DNA from: Faecalicoccus pleomorphus DSM 20574
GTDB lineage: Bacteria > Bacillota_I > Bacilli_A > Erysipelotrichales > Erysipelotrichaceae
Assembly (NCBI RefSeq): GCF_000420345.1
Contig: NZ_ATUT01000004.1
Location: 44,684 to 108,683, forward strand
Length of the DNA: 64,000 nt
Reading direction: 5' to 3'
Shown here: one piece after another, positions 1 through 8,174 of the stretch
Layout of the letters: each line of letters begins with the position of its first letter
How positions within the stretch are numbered: the first letter of the stretch is position 1
The notes under the pieces: generated by a model
The model's input: the letters and a program-made list of their open reading frames with translations, nothing else
What the model was told of the DNA's origin: nothing
Databases searched by the model: none
Program-made: the position numbers and the translations under genes

Positions 1-986
1 AGGATCGTTTTACCGGTTCGATCTCTCGCCTAGAGTCCTTTGCCCGTTGTCCTTTACAACACTTTCTTCGTTATGGGTTGCATTTAAAAGAAAAACGAGA
101 AACCATGGATATTCGTATGCAGGGTTCGATCTATCACCATATTTTAGAAATCTTGATGGATACGTATCAAAAAGACTATACCAAGGCCGATACAAAAACA
201 ATCAAAAACCTCGTTCAAAACGAATTTACTTTTATTTGTAATGTTTATCCGCAACAGGCACCTTTCTTTGAAAGACACGTATGGGAGACAACCGATAAAA
301 TTTTAAAGATTTTAGAACAGTTAGATGATTTTGAACACGATTGGCATATGCGTACTTCGCATCAGGAGTATAAAGTGCAGATGCAGCTGGATTGGCAAGG
401 CACACCGATTCTTCTCTATGGGTATATCGATCGTATCGATGCCTCGCAAAGCTCTTTTGTGATCTTTGATTACAAAAGTTCGGATAAAGATTTGTCCCTG
501 CAGGATTTTGATGCCGGACTAGCCCTGCAGCTGATTACTTATACAATTGCCTATGAAACAACCAGTGGCAGTCTGCCGGCAGGCTGTTACTATATTTCAC
601 TAAAGACATCGCCGCAAACCGCTCTGGCCTATAAGGTCAACTATCGAAAAAAGGTTCCGGAGGCTACACCGTTAGATATCAAAGAACAGGCACAGGAGGC
701 TGCCCAATCCAGGAAATTTACCGGTCTGATGTTTCAGGATCTATCCATATACAGCGATCATGAGCATTTCGCCAGAAAAAAAGAACAGCCGGAATATCCT
801 GAAATCAAAACACAATGGCAAACGATCCTCTTTTCCTTATTGGAAGACATGAAAAATGGTGTGATTCAGCCCGATCATGCCAAAGGTGCCTGTGATTATT
901 GTGCCTATAAGGAGATTTGTCGAAACGCGGCCAATGAAGTCACAAAAGCCAATCGATTAGAACAGGAGGAAGAACATGCGCTTTAG
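1..986 (+). CDS. addB: AddB C-terminal part (ATP-dependent deoxyribonuclease subunit B), 5' end outside window
   Basis: This is the last 327 or so residues of AddB, the nuclease and inactivated-helicase partner of AddA in double-strand-break processing. The frame is open from the first bases of the window. It shows the family's iron-sulfur pattern: one cysteine in FARCPLQ near the start and three close to the C-terminus in CDYCAYKEIC. Between them lies a PD-(D/E)XK nuclease core with GYIDRID followed by IFDYKSS. The lysine and acidic residues expected for Mg-dependent cleavage are present, so the nuclease looks active. The stop overlaps the addA start by 11 bases, which indicates translational coupling. 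The helicase-like N-terminal half cannot be judged here. Confidence 0.95.
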   Translation, partial: DRFTGSISRLESFARCPLQHFLRYGLHLKEKRETMDIRMQGSIYHHILEILMDTYQKDYTKADTKTIKNLVQNEFTFICNVYPQQAPFFERHVWETTDKILKILEQLDDFEHDWHMRTSHQEYKVQMQLDWQGTPILLYGYIDRIDASQSSFVIFDYKSSDKDLSLQDFDAGLALQLITYTIAYETTSGSLPAGCYYISLKTSPQTALAYKVNYRKKVPEATPLDIKEQAQEAAQSRKFTGLMFQDLSIYSDHEHFARKKEQPEYPEIKTQWQTILFSLLEDMKNGVIQPDHAKGACDYCAYKEICRNAANEVTKANRLEQEEEHAL

Positions 987-3900
987 TTTTGCCCAACAAC
1001 AAGCTATCGATATTCGCGATAAAAATGTGCTGGTGTTTGCCAGTGCCGGAAGCGGCAAGACCAGTGTTCTTGTCCAAAGGCTTTGTCAGCTTGTGCTACA
1101 GGATAAAATTTCCATTGATTCGATTTTGGCCATGACGTTTACCAATGATGCGGCCAATGAAATGAAAAGTCGTTTAAAAATCTCTTTGGAAAATGCACCT
1201 TCTTCTCCATATATTGAAGAACAGCTGGCGCTTTTGGAAACCGCAAGCATCTGTACGATCGACAGCTTTTGTCTTGGCATTGTACAAAATTATTATTATC
1301 GAATTCCCATCAGCTATAAAATGTCTCGAACAATTGATGACACGATTCAAAAGCAGGCCTTTGATCAGGCCTATCAACAAGCCTGCTTTAGCTTACCTGT
1401 AAAGGAGATGGCCAATCTTTCTCTTTTCTTTTCCGGCTTTGGAAAAAAAGAAGATGACATCAAAAGAAGCTTGGAAGCCCTGATTCAAACCGCATGGTCC
1501 AAGCCGGAACCGGAAGAGTGGATTCAATCCCTGACAAAACAAACTTCTTCCCTGATGGAAAGCTGGTTCTTTCAATATTTTAAACAATGTACTCTTTCCA
1601 TGGAGCAGATTCTTCAAGAGTTGATCTTAAAGACGGAAGACAAAGATCTTATTACCAAAAAAGAAGCCTTGCGCCCATGTCTGGAAGAACTGGATCGAAA
1701 AGACTATGCCCTGTTTAAAAGTTCTTTTTTGGTCTATCTTTCCAACACGGTACGTCTTAAAAACAAATATGATGATATCGATACAAAAAATGATAATGAT
1801 GCCTATAAAAAGTTTGAAAAGAAGATCACCGATGTATTATTTGATAAGAATCTGTATGAAACAGAAACCAAGGAAACACAGGCATTAAAAAAGACGTTTT
1901 GTACCTTGGCACTGACAACACAAAAATTCTATGCCCAGATCAAAAAAGAAAAAGAAGTGATGGATTTTGGTGATATGGAACACTTTGCCTATCAGCTTCT
2001 CAGTCAAAGTGATATTGCCAAAGAAGTGCAGAATAAATACAAAATGATCCTGGTGGATGAATTTCAGGATACCAACGATCTGCAGGAAAGCATTTTGTCT
2101 TGTTTTGCCCGTAAAAACAATGTCTTTCGTGTAGGAGACATCAAACAAAGCATTTATGGCTTTCGTCATGCCAAGCCCGAGATCATGAAACATCATATGG
2201 AAAAGCAGGATGAATTTTCCTGTACATTGGTGCTGGATGAAAACTATCGTTCCAATGCCTCTATCATTGATTTCAACAATCATTTTTATAAAAAAATCAT
2301 GAATGTAGCGGGAATGCCGGCACAGTTTGATCAAAAAGATATCGCAAAACCGGGCACAAAGGCCCAACGCGAAAGAGAACAATATCCGATTCGCTTTCTA
2401 TATATGGAATCGGATGCACTGGCTGATGAACTCGACATTTCTAAGCTGGAGGCAAAAACAAAAGCCAAAGAAAACAAGCTGGATATCTTAGCCCATGATA
2501 TCTTAAAACATAGAAAACAAGGTACTTCTTTCAAGGATATCTGTATTTTGACCAGAAGCCATGGTCCTCAGGAAGAGATCAAAAAAGCATTGGAGGCTTA
2601 TGATATACCTGTACTGGCCGAGATCGATCATGGTTTTTATACCAATCCCAGCATTCAGATCGTTCTTTCCTGCCTGCAGGCCATTTTAGATCCTTATAAC
2701 GATATCGCCTTATGCGCTACTTTATTCTCTCCATTTTGTCAGACTACACCTAACCAGCTGGCACAAGCCTGCCTTGGAAAAGAAAAAGGAGCATCTCTAT
2801 ATGTTCAGCTAAAAGATACTGATTTGATGCAGGATTACTTCACGATGCGAGAATGGAAGAACGATCCGGTTCCTTTACTGATTCGCAAGCTCTACGCCTG
2901 GCATGATTTTTATGAATCACATACCAGTGCACAGGATAAAACCAATTTAGATTTATTCTTACAGTTTGCCAGTCAGTTAAACGATCCCATGGACCTGGAG
3001 GGCTTTCTGCAGCAGCATGTACAGGCCAGTCGTTTTGACAATTTATCAGAAGCCTACCCTTATGGACGAGAAGCCGATGTCGTATCAATCAAGACCATGC
3101 ATCATTCCAAAGGGTTGCAGTTTCCAATCGTGTATATTTATTCACAACATGAAACGAAAGATCGTATTTCTAACGAACCAATCCTGATCGATGAAAAACT
3201 GGGCTTAGGCTTTCTACAGCTCGATGCCACAGGAAGGATCAAGCTTCCCAGTAAAGCCCATCTTGCGATCCGTACCAAAAAACTGCAGGATGAACTGGAA
3301 GAAGAAATGCGCGTTTTCTATGTGGCCACTACAAGAGCAGAAAAAGAATTGATTTTACTGGATTCCATTTCCAGCGCCAAAAACTATGAAGCCCCTTTAT
3401 CTTTACAAACGCTCTTGAAAAGACAAAGCTATACCAGCTGGATCTTTCATGCGTATTATCATTCGACCACAAGTGAAGTTCACTTTGAAAAAGTCCAAAA
3501 GCTTTATGATCGACCAACTTCAAAGAAAAACACAAAACGAAAAATGGAGCATACGGCATATGATAAAGAATCTCTTTCTTTTTCCAATGCGACCGCAACG
3601 CTAAACAAGCAATTGCTTCAGTGGCCGGAAGTTGATCTTAAACCTTCTACATCGGCACAGCGAGGAACCTTGTTTCATGAAATGGTTGCACAGTTGGCTT
3701 ATCCATATCAAAAAGAAGATTTGATACAGTTTGCCAAAGTACATGGCTATGATTTAACTCGTTATGATCTGCAGCTTATTCAAGAATTGAATCAGAATAC
3801 AGAATACGCTTTGTATATGAAGGAAAAACATCGCTTTGAATGTCCATATATCATCAAAGAAAAACAAAACATCGTACATGGCTTTATGGACCTTGTCGTT

Positions 3901-4095
3901 TGGCAAAAAAAGAAGATCGTAATCATCGATTTTAAAACCGATCATTTAGAAAGTGATGAAGAATTTATAGAGCAATATCATAAACAGCTGGAAACGTATC
4001 AGAACGCTATGAAACAAATCGAGAATACGTCGATCGATACAAAAATCTATTCGTTTTACTTAAAAAAATTTATCGACATTCACAAAGAAGCCTGA
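976..4095 (+). CDS. addA: AddA ATP-dependent helicase/nuclease subunit A
   Basis: AddA is a 1039-residue UvrD-type 3'-5' helicase with a C-terminal nuclease; with AddB it resects DNA ends for RecA loading. Walker A is visible at about residues 23-30 (ASAGSGKT), the DExx-type box in LVDEFQDTN near residue 360, and later helicase motifs in VVSIKTMHHSKGLQ and RVFYVATTRAEKEL. The C-terminal nuclease core is HGFMDLV followed by IIDFKTD near residue 985. It is shorter than the roughly 1200-residue Bacillus protein, but all main motifs are present. The ATG follows AGGAGGAAGAAC and lies inside the addB end. A 5-bp GC hairpin with a T run follows directly. Confidence 0.96.
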   Translation: MRFSFAQQQAIDIRDKNVLVFASAGSGKTSVLVQRLCQLVLQDKISIDSILAMTFTNDAANEMKSRLKISLENAPSSPYIEEQLALLETASICTIDSFCLGIVQNYYYRIPISYKMSRTIDDTIQKQAFDQAYQQACFSLPVKEMANLSLFFSGFGKKEDDIKRSLEALIQTAWSKPEPEEWIQSLTKQTSSLMESWFFQYFKQCTLSMEQILQELILKTEDKDLITKKEALRPCLEELDRKDYALFKSSFLVYLSNTVRLKNKYDDIDTKNDNDAYKKFEKKITDVLFDKNLYETETKETQALKKTFCTLALTTQKFYAQIKKEKEVMDFGDMEHFAYQLLSQSDIAKEVQNKYKMILVDEFQDTNDLQESILSCFARKNNVFRVGDIKQSIYGFRHAKPEIMKHHMEKQDEFSCTLVLDENYRSNASIIDFNNHFYKKIMNVAGMPAQFDQKDIAKPGTKAQREREQYPIRFLYMESDALADELDISKLEAKTKAKENKLDILAHDILKHRKQGTSFKDICILTRSHGPQEEIKKALEAYDIPVLAEIDHGFYTNPSIQIVLSCLQAILDPYNDIALCATLFSPFCQTTPNQLAQACLGKEKGASLYVQLKDTDLMQDYFTMREWKNDPVPLLIRKLYAWHDFYESHTSAQDKTNLDLFLQFASQLNDPMDLEGFLQQHVQASRFDNLSEAYPYGREADVVSIKTMHHSKGLQFPIVYIYSQHETKDRISNEPILIDEKLGLGFLQLDATGRIKLPSKAHLAIRTKKLQDELEEEMRVFYVATTRAEKELILLDSISSAKNYEAPLSLQTLLKRQSYTSWIFHAYYHSTTSEVHFEKVQKLYDRPTSKKNTKRKMEHTAYDKESLSFSNATATLNKQLLQWPEVDLKPSTSAQRGTLFHEMVAQLAYPYQKEDLIQFAKVHGYDLTRYDLQLIQELNQNTEYALYMKEKHRFECPYIIKEKQNIVHGFMDLVVWQKKKIVIIDFKTDHLESDEEFIEQYHKQLETYQNAMKQIENTSIDTKIYSFYLKKFIDIHKEA

Positions 4096-4112
4096 AAAGG
4101 CTCTTTTTGTTT
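4084..4112 (+). terminator. Rho-independent terminator after addA
   Basis: AGCCT and AGGCT pair around a GAAA tetraloop that includes the addA stop codon, followed by CTTTTTG and further Ts. The stem is short but sits where transcription of addBA should end. Confidence 0.7.
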
Positions 4113-4143
4113 TTCATTTCCTATATTTTCTATAGCGAATATC

Positions 4144-4172
4144 TTGTTCATATCCAATTTACAAGTTACAAT
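4144..4172 (+). promoter_or_regulatory. Vegetative promoter of the NCS2 permease gene
   Basis: TTGTTC at 4144-4149 and TACAAT at 4167-4172 are separated by 17 bases. The start codon lies 40 bases downstream behind an AAAGGAGAGG ribosome-binding site. CTTTGT (4181-4186) and ACAAAG (4197-4202) could form a weak hairpin just before the Shine-Dalgarno sequence. No purine riboswitch is seen in this short leader. Confidence 0.6.
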
Positions 4173-4211
4173 AGATGCGTCTTTGTTTCATAAAAGACAA
4201 AGGAGAGGAAA

Positions 4212-5537
4212 ATGGAAAAATTATTTAAGCTCAAAGAAAAAGGGACTTCCGTAAAAACGGAAATTCTGGCAGGACTCACCACATTTTTGGCAATGGCCTA
4301 TATCCTTGGTGTCAACCCTATTATTTTAGGGGATGCCGGTATGGATCAAGGCTCTGTATTTATGGCAACAGCCATATCTGCAGCATTCGCCAGTATTGTC
4401 ATGGGACTTGTGGCCAACTATCCGGTTGCGTTAGCAGCAGGAATGGGGGTAAACGCTTTATTCTCTTATACGGTTTGTTTGGGAATGGGATACAGCTGGC
4501 AGGCTGCCTTATGTGCCGTATTCGTTTCCGGTGTGATCTTTGTGTTGATTTCTGTGACCGGTATTCGTCAAATGATCATCAATGCCATACCGATCCAGCT
4601 AAAGCTTGCGATTGGTTCAGGTATCGGATTCTTCATTGCGTTTGTCGGTTTAAAAAATGCCGGTATCATCGTATCAAATACTTCGACAGCGGTAGGTATC
4701 GGTAATCTGACGGATCCGGCGGTACTTTTAGCAGTTGTCGGATTATTAGTAACGATTGCTCTTGTGATTAAAAATGTGCCGGCAGCCGTGTTTGTCGGTA
4801 TGGTCATCACCGCCATCTTAGGAATCATTGGCGGTATGATGGGACTTGCCAATATGCCATCTTTACCAACAGATTTCACATTAAATCTTTCTATGCATGG
4901 AGCCGGCGCTTTCATGGACGGCTTTGGCGAACTCTTCAGTAATCCGATGGCTGCTTTTGTGATCATCTTCTCTTTCTTGTTCGTGGACTTCTTTGATACA
5001 GCTGGAACTTTGATTTCCATTGGAAACCGCATCGGTTTGGTCAATGAAAAAGGTGAACTGGAAAATGCCGAAAAAGCCTTGTTGGCTGATGCGATCGGTA
5101 CGGTATTTGGAGCTGCCATCGGTACCAGCACCGTGACCAGCTTCGTAGAATCCAGCTCCGGAGTCGGTGTAGGCGGAAGAACGGGTCTTACAGCCGTTAC
5201 GACCGGTGTTTTATTCCTTCTATCGATCCTGATTTCACCAATCATTTTAAGCGCTGTCACAAACGCGGTTACGGCACCGGCTTTGATCGTTGTCGGCGTT
5301 ATGATGGCACAACAGCTAAAAGGTATCGACTGGGATGATATGGTCTATGCGACAAGCTCTTTCATTACAATTTTAATGATGGTCTTGATGTATTCCATCT
5401 CCAACGGTATTGCCTGTGGATTTATCGTCTATACTGTGGGAATGTGTGCTGCCGGACGAATCAAACAAATTCATCCGACAGTCTGGGTATTGATTGTAAT
5501 CTTTATCATCTACTTTGCGACACCATACATGATGTAG
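4212..5537 (+). CDS. NCS2 family purine permease (AzgA/PbuG-like guanine-hypoxanthine type)
   Basis: This 441-residue integral membrane protein belongs to the AzgA-like branch of the nucleobase:cation symporter-2 family. The N-terminus (KTEILAGLTTFLAMAYI) and the segment VDFFDTAGTLISIGNRIGL are hallmarks of that branch, whose members take up hypoxanthine, guanine or adenine by proton symport. About 12 to 14 hydrophobic segments run through the sequence. It is preceded by its own promoter and followed by a terminator, so it is probably monocistronic. The second NCS2 protein in this window (25.6 kb) belongs to the uracil/xanthine branch. Exact purine specificity cannot be read from the sequence. 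Confidence 0.9.
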   Translation: MEKLFKLKEKGTSVKTEILAGLTTFLAMAYILGVNPIILGDAGMDQGSVFMATAISAAFASIVMGLVANYPVALAAGMGVNALFSYTVCLGMGYSWQAALCAVFVSGVIFVLISVTGIRQMIINAIPIQLKLAIGSGIGFFIAFVGLKNAGIIVSNTSTAVGIGNLTDPAVLLAVVGLLVTIALVIKNVPAAVFVGMVITAILGIIGGMMGLANMPSLPTDFTLNLSMHGAGAFMDGFGELFSNPMAAFVIIFSFLFVDFFDTAGTLISIGNRIGLVNEKGELENAEKALLADAIGTVFGAAIGTSTVTSFVESSSGVGVGGRTGLTAVTTGVLFLLSILISPIILSAVTNAVTAPALIVVGVMMAQQLKGIDWDDMVYATSSFITILMMVLMYSISNGIACGFIVYTVGMCAAGRIKQIHPTVWVLIVIFIIYFATPYMM

Positions 5538-5546
5538 CCAAAAGAA

Positions 5547-5581
5547 AAGATGGGGAAAATTTCATTCCTCATCTTTTTTTG
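5547..5581 (+). terminator. Terminator after the purine permease
   Basis: AAGATGGGGA pairs with TCCTCATCTT with one G-T pair, followed by seven Ts. An A-rich run on the left side means it may also serve the convergent kinase-like gene. Confidence 0.8.
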
Positions 5582-5587
5582 TACCCT

Positions 5588-6265
5588 TTACTGTGCTTCT
5601 TCTTCAAAAGATACATTTTTATGTGCCAAATACTGATCAATATAAGCTCCTTTTAGTGTTTTTGTTCCCATCTTTATATCATAAAGTTCTGACAACATCT
5701 TTATGATATCATCGGTTTTCATTTTAGAGGTATTGATCATCATATCGTAATTGGAACTGGCACCCCATTTCTGACCGGTATAAAACTCATAGAAACCGGC
5801 ACGTCTTTCATCTTTATCATGAACAAACTTTCTTGCCTTTCGAGCCGGCACCTTATATTCGCTGATGCTCCAATTGATTCGTGTCTCCAAATCCGAATAA
5901 ATAAACAGCTTTATCGTATTGGGATGATCTTTTAAGATATAATCGGCACAACGTCCTACGATCACTGCACTTTCTCTCTGGGAAATCCCCTGAATCAATT
6001 CACAGGCTTTTTCATACACTTCGGAATTCACAGAAAGCTCTGTAATTGCCGATAACTTATGCCTTCCGGCTACTGAAAATAAGCCTTGTTCATTTCGGTT
6101 TTCTTCACGGAAAAAATCTGGATCGATTCCAAAATCATTGGCAATCACTTCCATGATTTCTTTATTATAATAGCCAATGTCTAAATACTCTGCCAACTGT
6201 CTTCCTATTTCTCTTCCGTTAGAACCAAACTGTCGAGAGATCGTAATAATTACATTTTTATTCAT
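5588..6265 (-). CDS. Cytidylate kinase-like family protein
   Basis: This 225-residue protein begins with a P-loop variant (ISRQFGSNGREIGRQLAEYL) typical of the cytidylate kinase-like family (Pfam Cytidylate_kin2), common in Firmicutes and separate from canonical Cmk. A second conserved stretch, AVIVGRCADYIL, is the usual family signature around residue 100. The family is annotated as a nucleoside monophosphate kinase by homology, but its substrate has not generally been shown. It is a single minus-strand gene with the ATG behind AAAGGTA. Upstream on the minus strand is a TATAAT-like box. The C-terminal 20 residues are acidic and probably disordered. Confidence 0.85.
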   Translation of the reverse strand: MNKNVIITISRQFGSNGREIGRQLAEYLDIGYYNKEIMEVIANDFGIDPDFFREENRNEQGLFSVAGRHKLSAITELSVNSEVYEKACELIQGISQRESAVIVGRCADYILKDHPNTIKLFIYSDLETRINWSISEYKVPARKARKFVHDKDERRAGFYEFYTGQKWGASSNYDMMINTSKMKTDDIIKMLSELYDIKMGTKTLKGAYIDQYLAHKNVSFEEEAQ

Positions 6266-6325
6266 ATGATGTACCTTTTGTCTATATTATACATGATTTA
6301 ATGGAAAGGAAAAATGGAAAGTAAA

Positions 6326-6355
6326 GGGATCCAAAGCATAAGTGCTCAAGATCCC
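6326..6355 (-). terminator. Hairpin downstream of the 99-residue gene
   Basis: GGGATC (6326-6331) and GATCCC (6350-6355) form the outer stem; AGCA/TGCT can pair inside. On the minus strand it is followed by TTTACTTT, so it probably ends transcription of the gene at 6391-6690. Confidence 0.5.
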
Positions 6356-6390
6356 TCTTTCTCTTTCAAAGAGTTTTTGTAATGCTATAA

Positions 6391-6690
6391 CTAGTTATTG
6401 ACTTCTGAATACTTTCTACGTCCCGGATGCAGATTGTCAACATAATAGCGGATCGTTAATGTTCCTGCTACTTTCGTTTTAACTTTTGGTTCAACGATAA
6501 ATCCGTCCCCTTCTAACATCGCATCCAACATAGCTTTACAGCAGGTAGTTGTATTACCTTTTACACCTGGTTCACATTCATTCATGAATTCCTTGGCATT
6601 GACTTCAATGTACAACCACATCTTGTCATGTGCTTCTTGTTTCATTTCCTGTAAACGGGCTGCATACTGTTCCTGAGTCCATTTTTCCAT
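6391..6690 (-). CDS. Hypothetical 99-residue protein
   Basis: I do not recognise this protein. It is 99 residues, soluble, with a lysine- and glutamate-rich helical N-terminus (residues 1-35), then a cysteine-containing segment (CEPGVKGNTTTCC, about residues 38-50), a glycine-flanked acidic turn, and a beta-rich C-terminal half ending near LHPGRRKY. The start is supported by AAAGGAAG about 8 bases upstream. It stands alone between the kinase-like gene and the divergent SPFH gene. Base composition resembles its neighbours, and no signal peptide or membrane segment is visible. The three cysteines could bind metal, but nothing in the sequence proves it. Confidence 0.75.
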   Translation of the reverse strand: MEKWTQEQYAARLQEMKQEAHDKMWLYIEVNAKEFMNECEPGVKGNTTTCCKAMLDAMLEGDGFIVEPKVKTKVAGTLTIRYYVDNLHPGRRKYSEVNN

Positions 6691-6753
6691 GCTGATACTT
6701 CCTTTCCTTTCGTTTTCATTTTACTCCTAAACACCCTATAAGACAAGATTTGG

Positions 6754-6787
6754 GGACTGACCAATGTGGTCATAGGTCCTATTTTTA
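6754..6787 (+). promoter_or_regulatory. Terminator-like hairpin upstream of the SPFH gene
   Basis: GGAC-T-GACC and GGTC-ATA-GTCC pair across an AATGT loop, followed on the plus strand by TATTTTTATG. No plus-strand gene ends here. It may be an attenuator in a longer SPFH leader, or a barrier to transcription coming from upstream. Function uncertain. Confidence 0.35.
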
Positions 6788-6860
6788 TGCATTATCCTTT
6801 ACTTTTTATCGTTTTATGATATCATAATGATATCAAATAGATATTTATGGAGGACAAGTT

Positions 6861-7874
6861 ATGCATCAGGAAGTTGTTCAAAAAGAAATAAATCCCATCA
6901 ACGGATTTATAATGTTGTTCATTGGTTTGGTCGGTATGATCGGAAGCATCTTCTTATTTGTATGGGGCTGCATTATGGCTGCTGAAGAAACCAATGTCGG
7001 GCTCGGTGTGACTTTTATCATTGGCGGTGTGATTCTGTTTATCATATTTTTGATTGTATTATGTGGTCTAAAAGTAGTAAAACCAAATGAAGCACTAGTC
7101 TTAACTTTATTTGGAAACTATTATGGTACGATCTTGAAACCAGGTTTTTTCTTTGTAAACCCGTTTGTTTCTTATGTCAATCCGGTGTATCAAAACCGCA
7201 TCACTTCACAAACTAAAAAAGTAGGTATCAAAGAAAACTCGATTGAAGTTAGCGGCATGACTTTAGGGAAAAAGACAGTCTCCCTCAAAAGCATGACCTT
7301 GGATAACGGTGTTCAAAAAGTCAATGATGTGCAGGGAAATCCAATCATCATCGGTGCCGTTGTGATTTGGAAAGTAGTCGATCCAACCAAAGCCGTCTTT
7401 AATGTAGAAGATTATGCCGAATTCTTATCCATTCAGGCGGACAGTACGATTCGTAATATCGCAAGACTGTATCCTTATGATGATCTGGATCAGGAAGAAA
7501 ATGCAGATAATACAGAAAGAACGCTGCGCGGCAGCTCTGTGGCAATTGCCAACGATATGAAAGAAGAATTAGATCGTCGTGTTGCCTGTGCCGGATTGGA
7601 TATCGAAGAAATTCGTATCACGCATCTGGCTTATTCCGAAGAAATTGCGGCTGCCATGCTGCAAAGACAACAAGCCAATGCCATCATTGCTGCACGTCAG
7701 AAAATTGTAGATGGCGCCGTCGGCATGGTGAAAATGGCCATCGATAAATTAGGGGAAGAAGAAATCGTTCTTTTAGATGAGGAAAGAAAAGCACAAATGG
7801 TTTCCAATCTGTTAGTCGTTCTTTGTTCCAATAAGGATACACAGCCTATCGTCAACAGTGGATCGATCTACTAA
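6861..7874 (+). CDS. SPFH/Band 7 domain membrane protein
   Basis: This 337-residue protein has two N-terminal membrane segments (about residues 14-40 and 48-70). An SPFH/prohibitin domain follows, starting at LKVVKPNEALVLTLFGNYYG and running to about residue 250, with the usual IRNIARLYPYDD and YSEEIAAAMLQRQQANA stretches. The C-terminal part is helical. SPFH proteins assemble at membrane microdomains; bacterial members are linked to membrane stress and protein quality control, but this subgroup's role is not established. The ATG follows TATGGAGGACAAGTT. The stop overlaps the next start as TAATG, so the two proteins are probably made together. Confidence 0.88.
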   Translation: MHQEVVQKEINPINGFIMLFIGLVGMIGSIFLFVWGCIMAAEETNVGLGVTFIIGGVILFIIFLIVLCGLKVVKPNEALVLTLFGNYYGTILKPGFFFVNPFVSYVNPVYQNRITSQTKKVGIKENSIEVSGMTLGKKTVSLKSMTLDNGVQKVNDVQGNPIIIGAVVIWKVVDPTKAVFNVEDYAEFLSIQADSTIRNIARLYPYDDLDQEENADNTERTLRGSSVAIANDMKEELDRRVACAGLDIEEIRITHLAYSEEIAAAMLQRQQANAIIAARQKIVDGAVGMVKMAIDKLGEEEIVLLDEERKAQMVSNLLVVLCSNKDTQPIVNSGSIY

Positions 7875-8119
7875 TGGATTTAGATCAAAAAGAAAAAAAG
7901 CTTCAGGAACGACAACAAAGATTAGCGCAATTGGAACAGGAAATTCTCGAAAAAGAAAAAGCATTAAAGCTCAAAGAAAAGCAGAAAAAACAACTCATCC
8001 TGCGACTTCCGGCTTCCTTATGGCAAGATATTGCGATTTGGGCGGAAGAAGATCTAAGAAGCATCAATTCACAAATTGAATATATTTTGAAACAAGCTGT
8101 GAATCAACACAAGAAATAG
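7874..8119 (+). CDS. Coiled-coil/Arc-like ribbon-helix-helix small protein
   Basis: This 81-residue protein is coupled to the SPFH gene by a TAATG overlap. Residues 1-38 form a charged coiled coil rich in Q, E and K. Residues 39-75 match the Arc repressor fold: a beta strand (LILRLPASLW), a first helix (QDIAIWAEEDL), then RSINSQIEYILKQAV, close to Arc's RSVNSEIYQRVMESF. Arc-type proteins bind DNA as dimers through the strand. This suggests a DNA-binding or scaffold role for the partner of a membrane SPFH protein. I infer that the pair acts together; the DNA target is unknown. A perfect terminator follows. Confidence 0.8.
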   Translation: MDLDQKEKKLQERQQRLAQLEQEILEKEKALKLKEKQKKQLILRLPASLWQDIAIWAEEDLRSINSQIEYILKQAVNQHKK

Positions 8120-8133
8120 AAAAGCTATATTTT

Positions 8134-8163
8134 AAAACCAGAAGACGAATCTTCTGGTTTTTT
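8134..8163 (+). terminator. Strong terminator after the SPFH-Arc pair
   Basis: A perfect 12-bp stem, AAAACCAGAAGA with TCTTCTGGTTTT, encloses CGAA and runs into a T tract. The symmetric A run makes it usable for the convergent tex gene too. Confidence 0.9.
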
Positions 8164-8174
8164 CAACGATATAA

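Noticed and set aside
1885..2382. A 165-residue open frame opposite addA.
   Set aside because: Shadow frame; no ribosome-binding site and addA is certain.
4568..5260. A 230-residue open frame on the strand opposite the purine permease.
   Set aside because: It is a shadow of a well-supported membrane protein gene; composition (Pro/Thr/Ala rich) is typical of antisense frames.
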